Positions 18,648 through 27,351 of a stretch of DNA of 34,626 nt are shown here, piece after piece (within the stretch, counting starts at the first letter, position 1; the number at the start of each line of letters is the position of its first letter). Both the position numbers and the translations under genes were made by a program. Below the pieces are notes generated by a model. The model was given only the letters and a program-made list of their open reading frames with translations, was not told where the DNA came from and did not search any database. The DNA lies in assembly GCA_029942125.1 (NCBI GenBank), contig JAPYUB010000004.1, forward strand, positions 1-34,626, read 5' to 3'. The stretch comes from Candidatus Thalassarchaeaceae archaeon (GTDB taxonomy: Archaea; Thermoplasmatota; Poseidoniia; Poseidoniales; Thalassarchaeaceae).

Positions 18648-21600
18648 ATGCGTAACAAAACCCTCATTGTTTTCGCAATAATGTTACTACATTGTTTCAC
18701 GCCATTTGCATTCAATTTGTCAAACAACCTCCCTGCCACGAATGCCGAATCTACCACCTCAAGAGACGCAAATACCGACATCAACGTAACCCAAATAGAA
18801 TGGATTGGCCCCTCGTATTATTGCAATCCATGTGTAAGTAACGTGCTCGCTCCCGGATTTCAAGAAGTCCGCATCACTGTTGTGAATGACGGCTTACTTC
18901 CGGGGGCCGGCGCGGTAACCGTGTTCATTGATAGTGGAGATGGCATGGGACTAGTTTCGATTGGTAGCCAATCAATTTCGCTGGCACCAGGAGGCGTATC
19001 CCAATATGTGTTCAGTTGGACAGCTACATCAGGCATAGGGCAGCAGATTGAAACTTATGCAGCAATGATTTCAGACATCGATTTGACTAACAATCTTCTC
19101 AATCAAAATTTCGAAGTGAGCGCAGATAATGCAGGCGAAGTTTACTCTGACACCTTGCCCGCGGATGGATCACGTCTAGCCCAAGAAAACGAAGTCGTTT
19201 CAGTCGGTGTCCGAAATGTAGGGAACATCGACACCGAGGCAACGCCAATCATTACTCTCACATCTACTGCTGGTGGGACGCCTGTAACGTTCATTGGAAC
19301 ATCAGTCTCTCTTTTGGCTGGCAGTATTACCTTCCCACCATCGGTGGAACTTGCATCACTCATCATCAATGCAACAGGCCTGTCAGGCAATTACATATTG
19401 TCGGGTGATGTATACTTCAATTCTACAACCCCACTCTTTTCCGATTCTGTTGGCATAACTCCCCGTACAATTACGTTCAGCCCCTACCGAACCACCTTGA
19501 TTGCGCCAAGTGATCGAGCGATTGAACCAGGCGATTTAACGACCCTGACTTTCATAGTACAAAATATCGGGGAAGCACCCGATCGATACAATTTCACCAT
19601 CACCGATGTCCAGGGTTGGGCCGACACATCCTCCAATCCATCTCAAACCCAAATCGTTAATGCATCTTCCTCGACAACCATTGTCGTTACAGTCGCAGTT
19701 CCCTTGGGCACAGACCGCTCTTTGTCCGATTTAATCACAGTAGAAATCGAAAGTGAAGGGGGCGAATACAATCTTTCAGATTCCACGGCAGTAATGGCGG
19801 GGGATTTGCTATTGGGTGAGTTGAGTCACGGCAGTTGGTTCGTACCAATTATCCCCGGAACCGAAGAAATAATCCAGTACACTTTACGCAATAACGGAAC
19901 CTCACCAGCTATCTTTATTCTTGATGCAGGATTTTGGCAAACTGCGCCGGGGTGGACGGTTGAAGTTTATCCAACAACCACTCCTTACATGACAGTTGGT
20001 GAAGAGATAATCGTCAACGTTGTTGTCCAACCACCAGCCCTCTCACTACCTTTTGATCCCACTTCCAAACTCGCAGAAGGCAATCAGTTGACCCTGTGGA
20101 CATCCATTACACCATTGGGCGGTGGCCCCAATGTGCAACAGACAACCCTCGAGGTCCAATCTACAATCATGGTAGAATTATTCGCGGAACAAACTGAATT
20201 CCTAGTAGACCCATCTGAATTATCAATAGGGCCCGTATCACGTTTCGTCGACATCGAAATGGAATTGCGACACAATCTCATTCTAGGTATTTCGACCACT
20301 GTAGAAATTCAATTATCGGCAGAACCGATTACATTCACATCCTTAATACCGTCAAATGGTCCCAATGAGATTATGCGATGGAATAGCTCAATCACACCAA
20401 ATCAAACTAGTATGAACTTGGGGGAAACAGAATCTCTTGTTGCTACTATTCTAGGCCCTTCAGATCTGCTGCCACTTGCAGGATCACTCGTGATCGATGT
20501 CGTTGCAAACCTCACTCTATCTGGGGCATTGAGCGGTATCCAGGCGCCCGAGTCGAATATCAGCATCACAATCACCATCCCCGAACTAACTCTAGTGGAT
20601 GTTGAAATTCCAACTCCAACAATTGTGACCCCTGAGATTCTTTCGACAACACCCATCATCGTGTCGAATACAGGTAATCATCAAACAAATTTCACACTAA
20701 GTACCGACGGGCCAGAAGGTTGGATTGTATCTATATCCCCAACAATAATTTCTGACCTACATTCAATCATAGACGCATGGCCTTCTGTTGGGGGGGATAA
20801 TGTAACCACATCACTTAGTGTGACGGCACCTCAAAACACCCGTGCGGACACCCCCTTCAATGTCAATGTCACCGTGTCGAGCGATACGGGGGAAATTTTG
20901 ACGGTGACTCCAATACCCTTCCTCGTAGAGGAAGTCATAGGGGCTTCACTTACTCCAGATTATGCTGTTGCCGTCATTCCGGTGAACGGCAATTCATCCA
21001 TTGCATTAGAAGCTAACAATACTGGAAATTCTTTGCAAACATTTACAATTTCAATCGAGGAACCACTCGATGATATCAACTTAACATTGACCTCCGATAC
21101 TGAAATTTCTATTGAGCCAGGGGAAATCAGCATTGTTCAGATAGAAGTAACATCAGAACAATTTGCACGCGCTGATGAAAATCACAGTGCTCAGGCGGTA
21201 TTGTATCACAATGGAGTGGAACTTGATCGAATCGATATTTATGTGGAAATAATCGCCAATCATCAAATTGAATTTGAACATACCAGTGAATATTCAGTTG
21301 TACCTGGAATGAGCCTCAGCATCCTAGTCAATGTGACCAACGTAGGTAATCTCGAGGAGTTCATCAATTTCACAACAACCGCCCCTAGTGGTTGGCAATC
21401 ATCAGTCACACCATTGAATATGACAATTGATGGCGAAGGTGTTGAAATTTTGCCATTGATCATTGATGTTACAGTACCCCCCATGTCAAATGATGCAGAC
21501 CTCAATCCAGGTTCAATCCACAATCTCATGGTTTTGGCAAACAATGTTAGTGATTCAATCCAAGTAGGATCGTCCTCGATACAATTCAATGTCGAACCCG

Positions 21601-23351
21601 TATTCGTCCTGTCCTCGGATGATTTCCCAGATGTGGTGGATCTATTGCCTGGTGAATTGAGAACATTCGACATCGAAATCTCAAATGATGGAAATCAAGA
21701 TGTCATTCTAGATCTTGATTGTGAAGTGAATAGCCCAAGTCGTTGGGATGTATCTGAATGCGACGCCAGTAACTTGACTCTAGCCAGTGGGGAAGTGCGC
21801 ACAGTTTCCTTTAGCGTTGAAGGAATCGCACCAGATCATTACAATCTCGAACAATCTGATTTACGTCTTACATTCTCACCGCAAGACAATCATTCAGGAG
21901 ATGCTCTTCTTGCGACGGTGTTACGCATTAGCCGAATGCATTCAGATCCCCCCCTAGAACTCTCTGGCGGGGAGCCAATACACGATATCGAGGTAGATTG
22001 GATGCATGTGCAAGCGGTCGGCCAAACCGCAGATTCTCGCGCGATAGCGTACGAATTAGAATTGGTAAACGCCAGTCGTTACATCAACGAAACATTGTAT
22101 TCAGGAGATGTCAATTGGTCGCTTGAAATTGATTATGGTAGTGGATTCACCTCAATTTATAACTCTCCATTCACACTGAACCCAGCAACTCCAATGCAAT
22201 TGAAGACAATGACAATTCAAGCAATCTTGCCACCTGCAACTAGCATACCTCCTGGTGACGGATGGACACTGATTTTCAATCTGACACATCCCGAAGAAAT
22301 GACCAGTACTCAGATTATTATCAATTTTCGAGTGGATGCGTGGGCCGACCCTTCTGTCATCACCATCAAGATTGATGGCGGTTCTGATTTCATCGAATCA
22401 AATTCGGGAACATTGGTGGCCCAAATCACAAATGCAGGAAATGCCGGCACTGCTCTTGGAATTGTAGCAACATTGGATTGCGAACCGGGCATAGATATTC
22501 AAGATGAAGTGACACAAGCGATCATCAGTATGCAACCATTTGAGACAAAGGAATTAGAGTGGGAAATCGAGTCTGATGCCCTCAATTGGTGGGTCTCGAT
22601 GAACACAGTCCCATGTACCGTCACAATCGAATCACCAGAAATGGCGGGTGACAATGAATCGAACGACATCAAATCAATATCGGTTGATGTTCAATCGTGG
22701 TCCCTCCCCCTCCTCGCCCTCATACCGATCACCCTCGCTTTAGTGACACAGTCGAGTCGCCTGTTGCGTAGAGCATCAGAGGATGAAAGATCTCTCATGT
22801 TGTGCGCATATTCGGGTTCAGCATTATTGGGCCTAACTACACAGTACAACCTAGGTTCTTACGTGAATTTCTCTTTGGCAGCCGCTGCGTTGCTATGGGT
22901 AGTTTTCATCGCATCGCGTTCCTCTGCCTTTGAGATACCTGCAATCCTTTCCGATAAACAGAATATGCAACGAGGCTCCGGATCAATTATTGAAGATCAT
23001 GAAGCTGAAATGAAACGAGTTCTGAAGCAACTCACGATAAAATTGGCTTTCGCACCATTGGGTTTCATCCTAGTCGCGATGGTTATGCCAAATGACATTT
23101 CTTGGTCGCTTGCAAACATCAGTACAATCATTTTGTACGCAACCATCGGGACACTCCTCGTCGTATACATGACTCTTCGAACTAGAAATATCTGGCTCAA
23201 CATCTTTAATCAGTTGGCTGCTATGGAAATTGAATCGCAAGAATTGTTAATTCAACTGGGCAACCCATCAGCAGATTTGCGCAGAATCACCATCGGGCAG
23301 AGATGGGGAGAGGCACATGACGTAAGCGTGGAGGTGGATTCGAATGTCTGA
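18648..23351 (+). CDS. Giant surface protein: signal peptide, tandem NEW3/CARDB-like Ig-fold repeats, polytopic C-terminal membrane domain with cytoplasmic tail
   Basis: MRNKTLIVFAIMLLHCFTPFAF signal; repeated 'xNxGxxxxxFxxxxxxPxGW' motifs (VQNIGEAPDRYNFTITDVQGW, VSNTGNHQTNFTLSTDGPEGW, VTNVGNLEEFINFTTTAPSGW); C-terminal hydrophobic segments LPLLALIPITLALV, VNFSLAAAALLWVVFIA, LAFAPLGFILVAMVM, ISTIILYATIGTLLVVYM. ATG 18648 preceded by TTAGGAGTG. Confidence 0.75.
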   Translation: MRNKTLIVFAIMLLHCFTPFAFNLSNNLPATNAESTTSRDANTDINVTQIEWIGPSYYCNPCVSNVLAPGFQEVRITVVNDGLLPGAGAVTVFIDSGDGMGLVSIGSQSISLAPGGVSQYVFSWTATSGIGQQIETYAAMISDIDLTNNLLNQNFEVSADNAGEVYSDTLPADGSRLAQENEVVSVGVRNVGNIDTEATPIITLTSTAGGTPVTFIGTSVSLLAGSITFPPSVELASLIINATGLSGNYILSGDVYFNSTTPLFSDSVGITPRTITFSPYRTTLIAPSDRAIEPGDLTTLTFIVQNIGEAPDRYNFTITDVQGWADTSSNPSQTQIVNASSSTTIVVTVAVPLGTDRSLSDLITVEIESEGGEYNLSDSTAVMAGDLLLGELSHGSWFVPIIPGTEEIIQYTLRNNGTSPAIFILDAGFWQTAPGWTVEVYPTTTPYMTVGEEIIVNVVVQPPALSLPFDPTSKLAEGNQLTLWTSITPLGGGPNVQQTTLEVQSTIMVELFAEQTEFLVDPSELSIGPVSRFVDIEMELRHNLILGISTTVEIQLSAEPITFTSLIPSNGPNEIMRWNSSITPNQTSMNLGETESLVATILGPSDLLPLAGSLVIDVVANLTLSGALSGIQAPESNISITITIPELTLVDVEIPTPTIVTPEILSTTPIIVSNTGNHQTNFTLSTDGPEGWIVSISPTIISDLHSIIDAWPSVGGDNVTTSLSVTAPQNTRADTPFNVNVTVSSDTGEILTVTPIPFLVEEVIGASLTPDYAVAVIPVNGNSSIALEANNTGNSLQTFTISIEEPLDDINLTLTSDTEISIEPGEISIVQIEVTSEQFARADENHSAQAVLYHNGVELDRIDIYVEIIANHQIEFEHTSEYSVVPGMSLSILVNVTNVGNLEEFINFTTTAPSGWQSSVTPLNMTIDGEGVEILPLIIDVTVPPMSNDADLNPGSIHNLMVLANNVSDSIQVGSSSIQFNVEPVFVLSSDDFPDVVDLLPGELRTFDIEISNDGNQDVILDLDCEVNSPSRWDVSECDASNLTLASGEVRTVSFSVEGIAPDHYNLEQSDLRLTFSPQDNHSGDALLATVLRISRMHSDPPLELSGGEPIHDIEVDWMHVQAVGQTADSRAIAYELELVNASRYINETLYSGDVNWSLEIDYGSGFTSIYNSPFTLNPATPMQLKTMTIQAILPPATSIPPGDGWTLIFNLTHPEEMTSTQIIINFRVDAWADPSVITIKIDGGSDFIESNSGTLVAQITNAGNAGTALGIVATLDCEPGIDIQDEVTQAIISMQPFETKELEWEIESDALNWWVSMNTVPCTVTIESPEMAGDNESNDIKSISVDVQSWSLPLLALIPITLALVTQSSRLLRRASEDERSLMLCAYSGSALLGLTTQYNLGSYVNFSLAAAALLWVVFIASRSSAFEIPAILSDKQNMQRGSGSIIEDHEAEMKRVLKQLTIKLAFAPLGFILVAMVMPNDISWSLANISTIILYATIGTLLVVYMTLRTRNIWLNIFNQLAAMEIESQELLIQLGNPSADLRRITIGQRWGEAHDVSVEVDSNV

Positions 23352-24207
23352 AGTGACCACAATTTCAACTCAAGGCTCCTACAGAGCCCAAGTCACCCGG
23401 CTCAATCTTATTCTAGACGAGCACCTTCGATTAATTCAAGAATCAGTGACTGACAAACATGCAAGGGACGCCCGTCGAAGTATACGTCAAGCCCGTCAAG
23501 ACATCGATCAACTCAAGGCCCAAGTCGGCCGAATGCATCGCTCCATTGGTATGTTACACACCATCATCAGAGAGCGTTCAACAACTGAAACTGAACTCGT
23601 TGATGTGTTACTTACAATGAAGACTGCAGAGACTCTCATCCTGCGTGGTTCTTTCGATGAAGCATCTCTACAATTGGAAAGATTGGTGGAACACTTGCTC
23701 ATTAATAGTGCTGCTTTGAACCCATTCATTTTCTATGAATTTTGGATGGGCGTTGAAGCGCGTTGGGATGTCAATTCTGAGCACGGACAACTTTTCGTCA
23801 GGGTCGAGAATACAAGCTCCGGACTTCTTCCAGGCTTCAACGTCAAAGCACCCGTCCCGCCGAATTGGCGTTCATCACCTCCATCTCAAGCGATTATGGC
23901 CCTGAATCCAGGTCAATCATGTGATCTTGTTTTCAATATCACACCATCTGCAATGGCGGCCATTCGAGAGGTAGGGGCACCGGGAAGTTTACAGGAACGC
24001 CTTGCGATCCAATCTGGCTACAATTTGACTCAGGAGGGACTTACAATTGATTGCCGAGTTGAGAACAAAACGGGGGAGCCTATGACTGAAGTTTTGGTGA
24101 CTCCATGGATCCCCCCCGGGTGGAAAACCAACTCATGGCCATTCATCAATAAACTAGAACCGAATCAGATTGAATTCGTTACAATATATCTTGATTTGGC
24201 TAAATAA
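23344..24207 (+). CDS. Coiled-coil protein with C-terminal NEW3-like domains, no signal peptide
   Basis: ATG overlaps the upstream stop (ATGTCTGA). N-terminal helical/coiled-coil; C-terminal LFVRVENTSSGLLPGFNVKAPVPPNWRSSPPSQAIMALNPGQSCDLVFNITPS and IDCRVENKTGEPMTEVLVTPWIPPGWKTNSWPFINKLEPNQIEFVTIYLDLAK. Confidence 0.6.
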   Translation: MSEVTTISTQGSYRAQVTRLNLILDEHLRLIQESVTDKHARDARRSIRQARQDIDQLKAQVGRMHRSIGMLHTIIRERSTTETELVDVLLTMKTAETLILRGSFDEASLQLERLVEHLLINSAALNPFIFYEFWMGVEARWDVNSEHGQLFVRVENTSSGLLPGFNVKAPVPPNWRSSPPSQAIMALNPGQSCDLVFNITPSAMAAIREVGAPGSLQERLAIQSGYNLTQEGLTIDCRVENKTGEPMTEVLVTPWIPPGWKTNSWPFINKLEPNQIEFVTIYLDLAK

Positions 24208-24218
24208 CCACACGGGGG

Positions 24219-24231
24219 CCCGAGTATAAAC
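24219..24231 (+). promoter_or_regulatory. Possible archaeal TATA-type promoter element upstream of flaB
   Basis: AGTATAAACG in the 80-bp spacer before flaB; placement relative to the start is plausible but untested. Confidence 0.25.
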
Positions 24232-24287
24232 GTGGAGTAGAATAAAATACCTTCTCGGCAGAAAATAAAGTACTGGAACGTGAACCA

Positions 24288-24869
24288 ATGTCCCGAGAGA
24301 ATCGATACCTGAAAGAGAATGAGAGCGGCGCCATCGGAATTGGCGCGATGATTATCTTCATCGCACTGATTTTGGTTGCTGCAGTAGCATCAACGATTAT
24401 CATCAAAACAGCTGAAGAACTTCAACAAAGAGCTGAAGCAACTGGCGATGATACTCGCGATGAAATCAGCGGTAAAATCACCCTAGTTGGCGCATATGTG
24501 AGCGATGATACGGGCGGCGGCGCCGGTACAGCAGACGAAGTCACGTTGATATTGCAACTCAGTGCTGGATCTGACACAACTCTACTTTTAGATATGGATT
24601 GGTTCATCGTTTGTGACGGTGGTGCCGGTACAGCAGAAGTCAATACAGGTACCTTTGACACGATTGCAACCGATTTAGATGGAACTGCAATTGCTACAGG
24701 TACATCAGTAGATTCCGGTGAAACTTTCCTCTTACCGATTGACACCTCCGCCCTCTGCACACCGGGTGTTGGTGACGAACAAGAACTCCGGGTAATCATC
24801 ACAGGTGGGGGCGAAACTTACGCCCAATTACACTACAACAGTGTAGATAATGGCGCAACCATCGTATGA
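24288..24869 (+). CDS. flaB: Archaellin (class III signal peptide)
   Basis: KENESGAIGIGAMIIFIALILVAAVASTIIIKTAEELQQRAEAT: canonical archaellin N-terminus; followed by F/G/H/I/J homologues. Confidence 0.93.
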   Translation: MSRENRYLKENESGAIGIGAMIIFIALILVAAVASTIIIKTAEELQQRAEATGDDTRDEISGKITLVGAYVSDDTGGGAGTADEVTLILQLSAGSDTTLLLDMDWFIVCDGGAGTAEVNTGTFDTIATDLDGTAIATGTSVDSGETFLLPIDTSALCTPGVGDEQELRVIITGGGETYAQLHYNSVDNGATIV

Positions 24870-24882
24870 TACTATGATAACC

Positions 24883-24909
24883 CCTCTGCCCCCCTACGGG
24901 GGGCAGAGG
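24883..24909 (+). promoter_or_regulatory. Strong intercistronic hairpin CCTCTGCCCCCC-TAC-GGGGGGCAGAGG after flaB
   Basis: 12-bp perfect GC-rich stem with a 3-nt loop starting 13 bp after the flaB stop; not followed by a U-tract. Confidence 0.65.
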
Positions 24910-24928
24910 ACATCATGGAGGGATTGTG

Positions 24929-25756
24929 ATGGGATTGCTGTCATTTCTAGGATTTAGTGCAGACGGCGATCTTGACGCGATAGATAGTGCTTCAGTACAG
25001 CGTTTAGAATCCTTATCTGAACATGCTGTTGAGGCAGTCATGGTCCCTGAGGAATCAATTCCCATTGAAGAGGATGCCTGGACCCTTGCCCCATCCCCTG
25101 TTAGGGCACGTGTTGGTGCCAGCGGCCTTGAACTGGCAGATATTGAGAATAAGCCTGCTGCCGCTGCAGCTGCGACAATAGACACCAAAGCAATTGAACA
25201 GCGATTGGATGATCGGTTCGATCGCATCGAAGCGACCATGAGCATCATTGATGCTCGTCTGACCCAATTACATGCCTCTGATATTTTGTCACACGCCCTT
25301 CCTACGGATACTTTGGTAACTGCAGATGGCGATGATAGGGAGGTCGCGGAACAGGAAACAGAATCTTCAGATGATGCTGATGATTTAGAATCGCCATCAG
25401 TTGAGACCGTTAATTTGCTTGATTTGTATGAAGGGAGTGTTACAGATCTCAATCCATTCCTCAACCATCGTCCGGATTCTCTCTCTAAGGGGCCTTCAGT
25501 GACCGTGAGTGAAATATCTGCATTATTACTCGATCATCTTTCATCCGAATCCGCCACGACCTTCATCGAGAAAGCAAAAACCAGCGGAATGATTTCTAAG
25601 ATCGAATCAGCCGAGTTAATTGCCATCATTGGTTTAGCAAATCCAGCAATCAACGATGACGGGTCTGAACATCTGCCACACCGTACACTACTGATGTTTG
25701 GTGCAATGGTGGATGCCTGGAGAAATTCCCGAACCATCTCTGGCGAGGGGGCCTGA
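24929..25756 (+). CDS. FlaC/D/E-like archaellum cytoplasmic protein
   Basis: Position between flaB and flaF; C-terminal NLLDLYEGSVTDLNPFLNHRP...TVSEISALLLDHLSSESATTFIEKAKTSGMISKIESAELIAIIGLANPAI...HRTLLMFGAMVDAWRNS similar to the FlaD/E C-terminal region. Confidence 0.65.
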   Translation: MGLLSFLGFSADGDLDAIDSASVQRLESLSEHAVEAVMVPEESIPIEEDAWTLAPSPVRARVGASGLELADIENKPAAAAAATIDTKAIEQRLDDRFDRIEATMSIIDARLTQLHASDILSHALPTDTLVTADGDDREVAEQETESSDDADDLESPSVETVNLLDLYEGSVTDLNPFLNHRPDSLSKGPSVTVSEISALLLDHLSSESATTFIEKAKTSGMISKIESAELIAIIGLANPAINDDGSEHLPHRTLLMFGAMVDAWRNSRTISGEGA

Positions 25757-25759
25757 GAT

Positions 25760-26161
25760 GTGGGTGGCTCAGTGAGTATCTCTGCTCTGATTGTCGGGAC
25801 AGCATTTCTCGGTATCTTTGCCCTCGCATCGTTGTCGCTCAATAACACTGCAATTATAGCATCAGAAATTCTTGAAGAGAACTCTGATGAGCCTGAAATT
25901 CGCCTCATCAATGCTTCTGAAGTTGGGGGCGTTATCCATCTTAACATGACCAATACAGGAGATGAAACTGTTTCATTTAATCAAACATGGTTCAGTATTG
26001 ATGGTGCATCCCCGATTAGAGCGAGCGATTACCATACACAGAGCACAATTCTCTTTCCTGGAGAAACTCAACATATACAGTTGAACGGTACAGGAATAAC
26101 ATCTCCCTCGCGAATCTTTGTCGCAAGCATGGGCGGTCAATCCGGAGTATCATTCTCATGA
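25760..26161 (+). CDS. flaF: Archaellum protein F (GTG start)
   Basis: Short N-terminal TM (SISALIVGTAFLGIFALASLSL) plus beta domain; syntenic before flaG. Confidence 0.75.
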   Translation: MGGSVSISALIVGTAFLGIFALASLSLNNTAIIASEILEENSDEPEIRLINASEVGGVIHLNMTNTGDETVSFNQTWFSIDGASPIRASDYHTQSTILFPGETQHIQLNGTGITSPSRIFVASMGGQSGVSFS

Positions 26162-26164
26162 GGT

Positions 26165-26653
26165 GTGGCAATGGCTGATGGTGGTACTAGTGAATTGATT
26201 ATGCTGATAACCGGCTTATTGGTTGCAGGCATCGTCACCACCTTACTCGTCGCATCATGGGGCGGACTCGCAAATTCTATGGACACAGCCCAAAACCAAA
26301 TAGAAGCCAATTCGAAAACCAAAGCAGCATTTGCCGGCGATCCAATGCAAGTTTCCTGGAACCAATCAGCATGCCACTTCACTTTGTACATTCAAAATAC
26401 AGGTACCCTTGAGCTGACCACCGTTGAACTTGGCGTAATCATCAATGGGACAGCATCCACAGTCAACCAAACACGATTACTTAGCAATAGTTCTGTTTGG
26501 ATTGCGGGGGAAGTAGCTGAATTGTATGTTTGTCCTTCGGGAATTACGCTATCAGCAGGGCAGGAAATCATCGTCACAATCTTGGTTCGAAGTGAACACT
26601 ACAAAGGCATATCTGGTCAGTATTCATTCAGTGAGGTGGTCCGCCTTGTCTGA
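26165..26653 (+). CDS. flaG: Archaellum protein G (GTG start, or ATG at 26171)
   Basis: ELIMLITGLLVAGIVTTLLVASWGGLANSMD N-terminal TM plus beta-sandwich; syntenic before flaH. Confidence 0.75.
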   Translation: MAMADGGTSELIMLITGLLVAGIVTTLLVASWGGLANSMDTAQNQIEANSKTKAAFAGDPMQVSWNQSACHFTLYIQNTGTLELTTVELGVIINGTASTVNQTRLLSNSSVWIAGEVAELYVCPSGITLSAGQEIIVTILVRSEHYKGISGQYSFSEVVRLV

Positions 26654-27341
26654 CGATATTGGGTTTTCCTTTGAATTGGAAACTGATAGTCTTTCAGATA
26701 GTTTAGGGCGGTACCTTCCCCGCAGGGCCCTCTACATTGTAACTGGTCATATTGGGGCGGGAAAGAGTTTGATTGCTCAGCGATTTATCTTTGGCTTAGT
26801 TTCGAATAATGTTAGTACAACCACGGTAACAACTGAACTGACAACACGGGGTTGGTTGGAACAGGTGAACAGTTTGGGATATCCATTGGAGGATGCAGCC
26901 AATTCAGGCAAATTCACATTGCTTTCTCGCTTCGGAGTCGTCTCCGAAGAAGTAGAAGAGAACGTGGATATCGAAGACATATTGCAGTCCGAAGCGTTGC
27001 AGCATGCAGATATTTCCATTATTGATCGTGCATCAGCGATTCTTCAGCATTACGATGGTACACCAGATCAACTTCTGAGTCGTCTCCGAACATTTTGTTC
27101 TGAAGAACGCTCCCTCATGTTGTTATTGGACCCAGATGAAATTTCATCTGAAATGATGCGAACTCTATCAGCCTCAGCTGAGGTTTCTATCGAGATGCGA
27201 ACATCAGAGGTTGGAGGTAGCCTTTCACGAGTTCTAGCGGTTAATCGCTTCCTACGTGCCGCGGGTCCAGTGCAACCTAGAATTGGTTGGAGAGTTGAAC
27301 CGGGCATGGGCTTTATTGTCGATATTACAGCAGTCAGTTGA
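26646..27341 (+). CDS. flaH: Archaellum ATPase-like protein H (TTG start overlapping flaG stop)
   Basis: LSDDIGFSFELETDSLSDSLGRYLPRRALYIVTGHIGAGKSLIAQRFIFGLVSNNVSTTTVTTELTTRGWLEQ: KaiC/RecA-like Walker A. Start trimmed from 26526. Confidence 0.88.
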   Translation: MSDDIGFSFELETDSLSDSLGRYLPRRALYIVTGHIGAGKSLIAQRFIFGLVSNNVSTTTVTTELTTRGWLEQVNSLGYPLEDAANSGKFTLLSRFGVVSEEVEENVDIEDILQSEALQHADISIIDRASAILQHYDGTPDQLLSRLRTFCSEERSLMLLLDPDEISSEMMRTLSASAEVSIEMRTSEVGGSLSRVLAVNRFLRAAGPVQPRIGWRVEPGMGFIVDITAVS

Positions 27342-27351
27342 GGGGTAAATC

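Noticed and set aside
24422-24802. 126-aa minus-strand ORF inside flaB, and the similar one at 24913..25464
   Set aside because: Ser/Val/Pro-rich shadow ORFs antisense to clear genes; no domain signature or translation signal.
26526-26645. Upstream extension of the flaH ORF
   Set aside because: Lies within flaG in another frame; RecA-like homology begins after the TTG at 26646.
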